From Accumulibacter sp. (lineage in GTDB: Bacteria > Pseudomonadota > Gammaproteobacteria > Burkholderiales > Rhodocyclaceae), in assembly GCF_036625195.1 (NCBI RefSeq), contig NZ_JAZKUG010000001.1:1054001-1118000 (forward strand): a stretch of 64,000 bases of DNA. The letters are read 5' to 3'. The notes beneath the pieces are model-generated. The model saw nothing but the letters and a program-made list of their open reading frames with translations, was not told where the DNA came from and did not search any database. Below are positions 1 to 8,800 of this stretch, one piece after another. Position 1 is the first letter of the stretch. Every line of letters starts with the position of its first letter. The position numbers and the translations under genes are program-made.

Positions 1-5
1 CGGCA

Positions 6-1304
6 CTAGCGGTCGGTGAGGAAAGCTGTCGCGTTCTGCAGGTCGGCGTGCGTGCTGCTGCCGTACAGGGCGGTGACGAACTTGCGCCAGACGAGGTCGG
101 GCTCACCGAGTCGAAAGCCGTAGAATCCGGTCCCGGATGCGCGTGACGCGGCGACCTGAATGCGTGACACCTCGGCCGGCCCAAGCTGAACCGTGACTTC
201 GCCCCAGACGTCGATGGGGACCTCGATCGGCGCATGCGCCTGGAATCCATAGCGCGAGAGCTGAACGATCTCGAGGCTGACCCGGCCCGCATGGCCGGCA
301 CCGCGGCCCAGCGACAACTCGGCCGGGCAGCGCACGGAAAACCGCCGATGACGGCGACGCTCGCCGCCATCGGCCGGTGCGCGCACGACTGGCGGCAGCA
401 CGGCACGGTAGGCGGGCAGATCGTAGATTGCGTGCAGCAGTTCCTTCTTGCGCTCGCTCAACAGGCTGAAGAGCGGCGTTCGCACATTGAAGAAGTAGTC
501 GAGCAGTTCCGGCGTCAGCACGGGGTCGTTGGTCGTGTAGAAGCGCCGCGGGGGAAGCTGGATGTTGGGCAGCCGGATCTGGGTGAAGAAGGCATGCAGG
601 TTCCGCTTCGGCGGCTTTGATTCATAGTGCTGCCGGAAGACCTCGGGCGCCGCGCCAAGGTCGAGCGTGGCGCCGACCGCGGGAGCGCCATTGACGAAGT
701 CGTAGCTTTCGACGACGTTCTGGCTCAGCCGCTGGAAGAACAGCAGCGACTCGTACATTTCGATATGGTCGGGATTGACCGCGATCACCAGATGCCGGGT
801 ATCGAAAAAGGTCGTGCAGTACTCGTACATGAACTTCATCAACGGGAACAGGATGCTGCCGCCCGTCTGCCGGAACGGGCGAGCGATCGCCAGCGCCGAT
901 ACTTCTGCGATGTTGCCCTTCTTCTCGCGCAGCGTGCCGAGATCGAAGATCCGCTGCAGCGGAAAGCCCAACACGCTTTCCCTCACCAATGACAGGGTAC
1001 CCACGACCTCCCCGTCATACTTCGCACAAAGCGTCGTCGTCGTCGGCAAGGCATGGTAGATGGTCACACGCAGGCCCGAAGGCTGCGGCTGCATCAGGCC
1101 GCTGCCCACATAGGCAGCGTGCAACAGGCGGAAGCAGGCCTCTAGTTCCTCACGCGTATCGGCGATCTTCAGCACCAGCCGATCGGTCGGCGCCGGGTCG
1201 CAATCGACGAAGTTGCGGTAGACGGCGAGCCGCCCATCCCGCGGCAGGGCATTGAAGGCGCGGCGCATCGTTCGCCGCAGCAGCCTGCTTGCCGGTAAGC
1301 TCAT
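6..1304 (-). CDS. FeeM-type N-acyltransferase (GNAT) domain fused to a C-terminal PilZ domain
   Basis: A 432-residue protein. The N-terminal two thirds resemble the GNAT-like core of N-acyl amino acid synthases (FeeM family): an acidic start of the fold (KIADTREELEACFRLLHAAYV), a YDGEVVGTLSLV strand and an EVSALAIARPFRQ segment. The last ~110 residues begin with ERRRHRRFSVR, the RxxxR-type entry motif of PilZ c-di-GMP-binding domains, and continue with LSRYGFQAH, a D/NxSxxG-like motif. The inference is that fatty-acyl transfer, perhaps making a lipid signal or membrane amino lipid, is controlled by c-di-GMP. The open frame continues upstream, but the ATG at 1304 has a GGGGTGAT sequence about 11 bases upstream; the ATG at 1316 is an alternative. 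The stop is at 6-8. It is a chromosomal neighbour of the tRNA gene, divergent from it. Confidence 0.75.
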   Translation of the reverse strand: MSLPASRLLRRTMRRAFNALPRDGRLAVYRNFVDCDPAPTDRLVLKIADTREELEACFRLLHAAYVGSGLMQPQPSGLRVTIYHALPTTTTLCAKYDGEVVGTLSLVRESVLGFPLQRIFDLGTLREKKGNIAEVSALAIARPFRQTGGSILFPLMKFMYEYCTTFFDTRHLVIAVNPDHIEMYESLLFFQRLSQNVVESYDFVNGAPAVGATLDLGAAPEVFRQHYESKPPKRNLHAFFTQIRLPNIQLPPRRFYTTNDPVLTPELLDYFFNVRTPLFSLLSERKKELLHAIYDLPAYRAVLPPVVRAPADGGERRRHRRFSVRCPAELSLGRGAGHAGRVSLEIVQLSRYGFQAHAPIEVPIDVWGEVTVQLGPAEVSRIQVAASRASGTGFYGFRLGEPDLVWRKFVTALYGSSTHADLQNATAFLTDR

Positions 1305-1608
1305 TCGATCGACCATCACCCCACCCCGAACGCAAGAAGAACGGCACCAGTCGTCTACCATCACGCACCTGCGTGGCTGTGGGTGCGACCCGGGGCCACG
1401 CCCTCCGGTGACGGTGGTCAACGCGGCGCGCAAGACGAAGGTGCCAAGGGCGACATCGTATTCCCTCAGCGCCCTGGCGACACAAGAGATCTGGAATGTT
1501 TTGCGTTCGACCGGACGAGGCTGCGCCGTTCCCAAGAATCCCGGTTGCTGAGGCCGACCCTGGACGCAGGAAGGAAGGGCCCGGATCGCTCGCGCGATCG
1601 CCCACGTG

Positions 1609-1638
1609 TTGACCGGAAAGTCGAGAGAACCCTATAAT
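1609..1638 (+). promoter_or_regulatory. Promoter of the tRNA-Met gene
   Basis: A TTGACC -35 box (1609-1614) and a perfect TATAAT -10 box (1633-1638) are separated by 18 bases. Initiation would fall around 1645, just before the mature tRNA 5' end at 1651. Confidence 0.75.
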
Positions 1639-1650
1639 CCGGCGCCCGCT

Positions 1651-1727
1651 GGTGATGTAGCTCAGTCGGTTAGAGCGAAGGATTCATAACCCTTAGGTCG
1701 GTGGTTCGATTCCACCCATCACCACCA
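1651..1727 (+). tRNA. tRNA-Met (anticodon CAT); integration target of the island
   Basis: 77 bases with a 7-bp acceptor stem (GGTGATG with CATCACC), a D-loop segment AGCTCAGTCGGTTAGAGC, the loop TTCATAA with anticodon CAT, a T-arm GGTGGTTCGATTCCACC and an encoded CCA end. The CAT anticodon fits elongator tRNA-Met; a tRNA-Ile2 with modified C34 cannot be excluded from sequence. The island inserted in the 3' half, and the island's own attL sequence rebuilds the gene, so the tRNA stays intact. Confidence 0.93.
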
Positions 1728-1728
1728 A
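1680..1728 (+). repeat. attL, left copy of the 49-bp attachment repeat
   Basis: Identical over 49 bases to 55994-56042. It covers the tRNA from the anticodon arm to the CCA end plus one base. The base before the repeat differs (A here, T at attR), which defines the limit. Confidence 0.93.
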
Positions 1729-1972
1729 GAAAACAAAGACTTAGGATGGAATCGGCAATGGCTTGTTTGGCTTTTGGCCTTCATGTAGCCACCCTGTAGC
1801 CAAATCAGAGCAATTTGAATCCACGTCGACCGGCAAACTGGCGCCGGCGTCGATCCGTTCTCGATCGACTACAGGTAGCGCCACGTCGAGCTGGAGCAGA
1901 TCAGCGCGACGTTGCTGCCTGATTGGCAGCAGCGCTCGCGTCACCCTAGGTGATCGCTGGGTCCATGTGCTC

Positions 1973-2254
1973 CTACTCGTCGCGTTCGCCCGCAAGATGG
2001 CCAGGCGCATAGGCCCCGGCTTGCGGCCTCGGTTCGAACACATTGCCGTCCAGATCCTCGAGCACGTCGCTCAGGAGGCTCTTGTTGCCCCGACGGGACG
2101 ACGGATGCATCGACGCCACAGCAAGCTGCGCCTCGAATTCGCTTCCGCAGTAGGTCACACCCTTCTCAGTTCGCGGCCTGTCGGTCGGCTTCATCGGCAC
2201 CAGCCCTGCTCTCCATCCCGTCGTCCCAGGACAGCATTCTCGGTCGGACGACAA
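1973..2254 (-). pseudogene. Fragment homologous to the hypothetical gene at 56263-56661
   Basis: The translation of about 2023-2203 (LVPMKPTDRPRTEKGVTY, then GSEFEAQLAVASMH and a SLLSDVLEDL segment) aligns closely with the C-terminal half of the intact gene just beyond attR (LVQMRPIDGPRIGKGVTY, then GSEFEAQLAAASMH and SLPSDVMKSL). The N-terminal half is missing and is replaced by unrelated sequence. The fragment lies just inside attL while its intact homologue lies just outside attR. This suggests an older insertion or duplication at the same tRNA. The function of the family is not known to me. Confidence 0.6.
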
Positions 2255-2473
2255 GCGCGGGGAAGAACGCCGGTTGGTTACCGGTTACCCAGTTGCGCCG
2301 CGAAAATGTGTCCGTCGTAAGGATTGCCGGGGACGCTATGGGCGCCGACCACCAGACCGCTCTAGTGGGCGACGACGCCGGATGGTCTGCAGGTCCACAA
2401 AGGTATCAGGAAAATGTATCTGATGGCGTTCCGACCGGATGTCACGGCCGGAACAACCTTGCCATGTCATACG

Positions 2474-2610
2474 ATTGACTTCGGCCGCCGCGGCCTTACA
2501 ATCCACATAGCCACTGCCATCCTTGCCTTCCCTCTCAACAAGGTTTGCCCGCCGCCATGACACCGTGCCCAATCCAAACGCTCGCGACACGGCGGATCAA
2601 CGCCATTCGA
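2474..2610 (+). repeat. Orphan IS91-type terminus with outward promoter (copy 1)
   Basis: Diverged copy of the sequence at 42137-42280. It has TTGACT (2475-2480), a 16-base spacer and TACAAT (2497-2502). Forty bases on comes an arm starting GTTTGCCCGCC (2543), and 48 bases after that GGCGGATCAACGCCATTCG (2591-2609). All internal distances equal those of copy 2 to within one base. The hairpin arms are no longer perfectly complementary here, and no transposase is attached. The promoter points at the defence operon about 400 bp downstream. Confidence 0.55.
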
Positions 2611-2896
2611 TGGGCGCGAGGACGCCATCCGATTGATCACGCGGCAAGTTCTAGGCTGACCAGGGCGAATGGTGATGCGCAGGTGGTTGTGTTCGACAGA
2701 GACTGGTCGGCTGAGAACCAACAATAATCCGGACCACAAACAGCAAGCAGGTTTCCGCACAGCGGGGTGAACGCCATGTGTGCCGCCATCCGTTGCCGGC
2801 GCATCGATTTCCCCGCTGCGTTCAACATCTCAGAATCATACGGGCAATAGAGACAAGTCCTGAGGGTAAGTTCATATCTATGCGATCTGGGCGAAG
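2611..2896. other. Non-coding region upstream of the defence operon
   Basis: No convincing reading frame. AT-richer around 2835-2885, just before the first ATG at 2897. I see no strong sigma-70 promoter here; the best candidate is the TTGACT/TACAAT pair at 2475-2502, which would give a leader of about 390 bases. Confidence 0.5.
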
Positions 2897-5770
2897 ATGC
2901 AACTAGCGCGCGCGCCGGCACCGGGTGCGCGCGCACTGATCCGTGACGAGGAATGGATCGTCCAGAACGCCGACATGTGCGAATTGGGCGGCTGGCAGCT
3001 GAGCTGCATCGGCATTTCGGAAACGGTGCGCAATCGCCGTGCGCTGTTCCTCTCGCAGCTCGAGGACGTCACGCTCATCGACCCGGCGAAGACCGAGCTG
3101 GTGTTCGACGACTCACCCACCTTCATCGCGGCACTCCTGTACATCGAATCCCGGTTGCGGCAGTCGGCACTGCAGAACGATGCCATCGCTCTGGGGCACA
3201 AGGCGGTGATGGATCCGCTGCCGTTCCAGCTGGTGCCGGCGCATCAGGTACTACGGCAGCTTCGGCCGCGCCTGCTCGTAGCCGATACCGTCGGTCTGGG
3301 CAAGACGCTGGAGGCGGGAATCCTCACGGCGGAGTTGATGCGCCGTGGGAAGGCGCGCCGCATCCTCGTCGTCACCACCAAAAGCATGATGCGTCAGTTC
3401 CAGCAGGAGCTCTGGAACCGCTTCACCATCTCGCTCACGCGGCTCGACTCTGCAGGCATCCAGCGCATCCGGCGTGAGATTCCTGCCAACCACAACCCCT
3501 TCAACTACTACGACCGAACCATCATCTCGGTCGACACGCTGAAGCGCGATAGCGAGTACAGGCACTACCTTGAAAGCGCCTGGTGGGACCTCATCATCAT
3601 CGATGAGGCCCACAACGTCTCGTACAAAGGCAACCGCACGCAGAGCAACCGTTTGGCAAGCCTGTTGGCCAAGCGCTCCGACGCGCTGATCCTGCTGACG
3701 GCCACCCCGCACAACGGCAGGAAGGACAGCTTTGCCAGTCTGATGCGGATGCTGGACCCGACGGTGCTGCCGGAGGGCGCTGACTACACCCGCGACGATG
3801 TGGCACACCTTTTCGTGCGCCGCTTCAAGAAGGACGTTCGCGAGCAGATGCTCCATGACTTCCCGGAGCGCGAGGTGTTCCGCTTGGCACGCGACGCGAG
3901 TCCCGCCGAGAACGTCGCGTTCGAATGCCTAGCCTCCTTGAAGCTCGCCACCGATGCCGGCCAGCAGCGGGACGGCGCCATGCTATTTCGCACCACCCTC
4001 GAGAAGGCCCTGTTCTCATCCCCCGCGGCTTGTTTGCAGACCGTCAGGGAACGTCTTCGCAAGCTTGAAGCCAAGGACCCTGCCCATCCCGATATCGCGC
4101 AGCTGCGTGGTCTGCAGGAATTGGTGGCGGCGATCGGCCCGGGACAGTTCAGCAAGTTTCAGCATCTCGTCGATCAACTCAAGGCTGGCACGCACTGGCG
4201 TTGGGAGGGGCACGATCCAATGGACCGGTTGGTGCTGTTCACCGAACGCATCGAGACCTTGAAATTCCTGCAGACCGAGCTGCCGAAGGCACTTGGCCTG
4301 GCGGGAAATGCCGTGGCGATCCTCCACGGGCAATTGCCCGACGGCGACGTTCAGGATACGGTCGAGAACTTCGGCAAGACTCATTCCCCACTGCGATTGC
4401 TGATCGCCTCGGATGTGGCGTCTGAAGGCCTGAACCTGCACTACCAGTCGCACCGGCTCATCCACTTCGATATCTCGTGGTCGCTGATGGTCTTCCAGCA
4501 GCGCAACGGCCGAGTGGACCGCTATGGCCAGACCCAGGTGCCCAAGATTGGCTACCTGTTAACGGTGCCCCACAACGAGCGCGTGCGGGGCGATCTGCGC
4601 TACCTCGAGATCCTGATCGACAAGGACGAGCAGGCCGCGAAAAACATCGGCGATCCGTCTGCGTTCATGGGTTTGTACGACGAGGAACTCGAGGTCGCCA
4701 AGGTCGCTGCGGCCATAGAGAGCAATACAACGGCCGAAGCATTCGCGGCTCAATTGGCAACGGGCGATGTGGACCCCTTCGAGGCGCTATGGGGTGCTGC
4801 ACAAGCCGGCGGCGCGCTAGCGGTGAATGAGCCATCGGTGCCTGTCATGCAAACAGCTACCCATGCACCCACGGCTTCGCTGCCGTCGCTCTTCTGCGAC
4901 GACTACCGGTACGTGCGTGACGCTTTGAACTGGCTGCGCCAACAGGCGCCTCGCGAGCACAGCCCCGTTCAGGCGGACGACACCCGGCGCACGCTGAGTT
5001 TCCAGCCCAGCAAAGACCTGGCGCTGCTGCTCAAGCGTGACCTCGCCATGGAGATGTGGCCCGTCGACAACCAGTTCGCGCTGAGCGCGGACAAGGGTGT
5101 CATTGAAGCCGCGATCAAGAGCGCCCGCGACACCAATGCCTGGCCTCAGGTGCACTTTCTGTGGCCGCTGCACCCGATCGTCCAGTGGCTCGACTACAAG
5201 GTCATGGCCTTGTTCGGCCGCCAGAAGGCGCCGGTCATCCGGGCGCCGCACGGCTTGAGTACAGGCGAGTCCATCGTCCTCGTCCTCGGTCAGGTGCCCA
5301 ACCGGCGCGGGCAGACGATGCTGACGGAGTGGATGGGCGTCAGAGTCGATGCCCGCGGACTGGCGCAGGAGGTGCTGGGCTTCGATGCAATGTTGCAGCG
5401 GATCGGCTTGGACAGTGCATCGCTTGCCAACGACGGCAAGCCGGTCGACGCATCCATTGCACAGGCGGCGCTGCCGGCGGTCATCCTGACGGTCGAACGT
5501 CACCTCAAGCCCATCAAGCAAGCCTTCGACGCCGACTGCCGTTCACGCCTCGGGTTTGAACTCGCCAAGCTCAAGGCGCTGCAAGACAAGCACCTCACGC
5601 AGCTGGAGCTGGACTTCTCTCGGGGCATCGAACAGGTCAACGCGGCGCGCCGCAAACAGCGCGAGAGCAACACAGTCGATCTTTTCAAACACTATCAGCA
5701 GTGGATCCGGGACACGCTCGAGTTGGACGACCGCGCCCAGTTCACCGTTGTTGCGTCGATAGTCGGATAG
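2897..5770 (+). CDS. DrmD-like SNF2/DEAH superfamily 2 helicase
   Basis: 957 residues. Helicase motif I is VGLGKTLEAG (about residue 130). The DEAH box is IIIDEAHN (about 234), followed by LLTATPHNG (motif III). The second RecA domain has SDVASEGLNLH and the QQRNGRVDRYGQ arginine-finger motif (about 505-550). The N-terminal stretch (ELGGWQLSCIGISETVRNRR, then DPAKTELVFDDSPTF) matches what I know of DrmD, the SNF2 helicase of class 1 DISARM. It is probably an ATP-driven DNA translocase acting on invading DNA. It is the first gene of the operon, 36 bases before the next start. The ATG at 2897 has only a weak Shine-Dalgarno (GGGCGAAG). Confidence 0.88.
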   Translation: MQLARAPAPGARALIRDEEWIVQNADMCELGGWQLSCIGISETVRNRRALFLSQLEDVTLIDPAKTELVFDDSPTFIAALLYIESRLRQSALQNDAIALGHKAVMDPLPFQLVPAHQVLRQLRPRLLVADTVGLGKTLEAGILTAELMRRGKARRILVVTTKSMMRQFQQELWNRFTISLTRLDSAGIQRIRREIPANHNPFNYYDRTIISVDTLKRDSEYRHYLESAWWDLIIIDEAHNVSYKGNRTQSNRLASLLAKRSDALILLTATPHNGRKDSFASLMRMLDPTVLPEGADYTRDDVAHLFVRRFKKDVREQMLHDFPEREVFRLARDASPAENVAFECLASLKLATDAGQQRDGAMLFRTTLEKALFSSPAACLQTVRERLRKLEAKDPAHPDIAQLRGLQELVAAIGPGQFSKFQHLVDQLKAGTHWRWEGHDPMDRLVLFTERIETLKFLQTELPKALGLAGNAVAILHGQLPDGDVQDTVENFGKTHSPLRLLIASDVASEGLNLHYQSHRLIHFDISWSLMVFQQRNGRVDRYGQTQVPKIGYLLTVPHNERVRGDLRYLEILIDKDEQAAKNIGDPSAFMGLYDEELEVAKVAAAIESNTTAEAFAAQLATGDVDPFEALWGAAQAGGALAVNEPSVPVMQTATHAPTASLPSLFCDDYRYVRDALNWLRQQAPREHSPVQADDTRRTLSFQPSKDLALLLKRDLAMEMWPVDNQFALSADKGVIEAAIKSARDTNAWPQVHFLWPLHPIVQWLDYKVMALFGRQKAPVIRAPHGLSTGESIVLVLGQVPNRRGQTMLTEWMGVRVDARGLAQEVLGFDAMLQRIGLDSASLANDGKPVDASIAQAALPAVILTVERHLKPIKQAFDADCRSRLGFELAKLKALQDKHLTQLELDFSRGIEQVNAARRKQRESNTVDLFKHYQQWIRDTLELDDRAQFTVVASIVG

Positions 5771-5806
5771 CCTAACGAAAAAGCGTGGCGTACCAAGGGG
5801 GCAATA

Positions 5807-8800
5807 TTGGAAATCCGTCTGATCAAGAAGTCCGGCGTACCTGCCGCAGAAATTGACGCGCACCAAAGAATACACAAGGCTTTCAACGAATCACAGTTCT
5901 CATCACGCTGGCGAGGCTATGCATCGTTCAAATTGGCCCGTGGAGGGCGAGGCAGCGGAGACGACGATTTCGACCTTGTTCTGGTCACCCACACTAACGT
6001 CGTCGTCATCGAGCTCAAGAACTGGCATGGCAAGAACCTCAAGAAGGTGGGTGAGAACTGGTTCTTGGACGGCGAGGATCGCGGAGAGTCCCCAGTATCG
6101 ATTGTGAATCTGAAGGCCAAAAAGCTTGCCAACTTGATGAAGCAAAAGCTTGGCAACGACAAGACGCCGTTTGTGAACTCGTTTGTGGTGATACAGGACG
6201 GCGTTGAAGAACTGGAGATGGGCGACGACGACCAAGCGGTTCTTTACCTCTACGAACTGTTGGAGTGGGTTGACCAAGACAAGTACAAGAAGTCGCTTCC
6301 TTGGGCCCCGCGATTCAACGTGCTTGCGAATCTAGGCGCCTACGACCGTTTCTTCTGCGGGAACGATTTCAAGCCGCGCGACTACTTGGTGCAAGGCTTC
6401 CGTCCAGGCGACGTTGCCATTTGGGAGCACCCCAAGGGCCTGTATTCGGAGTTTCGGGCGCAGGCAAAGGACGACCCGGACCAGTTAGCGCTACTGCGCA
6501 GGTGGAACTTCGGTGCTCTTGGGATGACGCTTATCGGCGAGGGTGACCGCGCTTTCCTGGGTCTCAGGGAACAGCGCATCTACGAGTACGTGTCTGACCG
6601 AAACCCGGAGCTTGGCGCATCTCTGTTGCGACCTATCGGCCGGAAGGACGCCAAGGACGTCACGTTCAACTTCGAGGAGCTTTACTCGCTGCCTTCGAAA
6701 CTTGCGAGGTTGACTGAATTCTCTAACAGCGCCCTCCCCAAGCTAGACCCGGATGAACGCGTTCGTCTCGTGAAGGCTCTTCTGAGCCGGTTCGCGGATC
6801 TTCACGACTTGAGCGTCGCGCACCGCGACGTTGGCGACCATTGCCTTTGGATTGAGCGTCCCGCGCGGGTTGTGGTGACGGGCTTCCCCGCGGCCTACTA
6901 TCCGTCAATGAAGACGGTTGGTACGTTCCGGGAGCAGATCCGAGTTGATCGGTCTAACCTTCCTGAAGACGTAGGCACTGCAAGTGAGTCAACACCGTAC
7001 AGGCGGGATATCTTCCTTCTTGGGGTGATCTGCTATCTCATCTTGTATGGCGCTCGTCCTCCTCGAGTCAACAACGTCCATGAGTGGGCGTCGCGAGCTG
7101 ACGACCAATTCGAAGGGGCATTCGACGCTGTCCTCTCAAAAGCGCTTGCGAGCAACCCGTTGCAGCGGTTCGAGAACGCCAGGGCTATGCTTGAAGCGGT
7201 CAATGCCGCTACGTCGAGCGAGAGCCACCAAATCATCGACCTGACGCGGTTTGAGGCGTTCAAGGCGGTCAGCAAGCTTCGGGACTACGAAGAGACTGAC
7301 GTTCTCCGCGATGACGACGACGTACTATTCTTTCGTTCGAAGACAGATCAGCACGACTTGGCTGTCAAATGCTGGAATGGGGTGGAGCCGGACCCACTAC
7401 GACAGGACGATTCCATCCGTCTGCTGGCGTTCGTTGAGCGCGCTAGAACACTACGTGGATGCGCCATTCCTGGCCTTCCACGCATCGTCGACTTCGGGCT
7501 CAGCCGCAAGAACCTCTTGCTGGTGCGCGAGTGGGTAGATGGCCAGACTCTGTACGAGTGGCTCGCGTCGACGCCCGACCTCGAAGCGCGGCTCCGCGTT
7601 GCCCGGGCCTTGGTTGATGTCATCGTGCGCCTGCATGCTCTCGAACTTCCGCATGGCGACGTACATCCAGGCAATGTGATCGTTGTCTCGAGCAGTCAGT
7701 CTGTGCTTATCGATGCACTGGACTTTGAGCATGCGCCGGGGGATGCCTACACCACGGCTTACCTTCCCCCTGAGTACAAGACCATGTCGCCCGTGGAGCG
7801 CGATCGCTACGGTCTGGCAGCTGTCATCTGTGAAATGCTCGGCGGTAACCAGGCTCAACCTCAGGGGCCATACTCGATCCCGAAGGTCTACGACCAACTC
7901 TCCCGGCTGCTGACGGAGCACGCGGCTTCTGCACTTGAACCGCTGCAGCGGGCGCTGGCTGTGGCGCTTAGATCACCGGAGCAGGAGACGGTATCAGTGA
8001 CGGTCACTGTGCCGAACTTGGCCTTCCGCTCTGTGCCTCAAGGTCCGATGTACCTCGACAACGGCCGCTTGCACGTCAAAGTCGAAGACTCTAAGAAAGC
8101 GAAAGGCTGCGTGTTCTTCCGACTAACTGCGGTCGGGCGTCAACTCACTTTCGACTGGAGTCTGCAGGAGGAGAAGGCTACGAACATCCGTGCCGAGAAC
8201 ATCACGCAAGTCCAGTTGATGCGCTCGCAGACCATGCACGATGCCGTTATCACTTCGCTGGTTACCCTGAAAGATGGTTCTGTCGGTGATGTGAGCGATC
8301 TGGTTCAACAACTTCTGGGGATTCCGGAGGTACAAAACAAGATTCGTGTACTGACCGAGCAACGAGTTGACATCACAAGAATCTCAGAGCCAGCGCCGGG
8401 AGCCGCTAGAAGGCCAATCGAAGACCTGCCCAGCGCCCGTGCGCTACTACCGATTGCAGTCTCCGATCTCTGGCGTGTACTCCTTGACGCCGAAGAGGAC
8501 GCGCTGCCCAGCCTGACAGTTTCTGGTGAGCACCGGCACAGTCCCTATGAACGGAACCAGACGTTAGTTCCGTATCAGGTAGACAGTGGGGTCATCGACT
8601 ACAGCGACGCGGAGACCGTCATTGTTGAGGTTCGCGGGAATGACGGCAACTGGCGCAACTGCGGTTACCTGAGCTTGCGAGATACCACTTTTGGTGAACG
8701 GGCTGAACTGGCCATCCAGGACCTCAGTTCCAAGACCAACTTGCGCATTGGTGACAAGTTGCGCTTGCGAGGAACGCTGGAGAAGGCGTCCTTCACTCGT

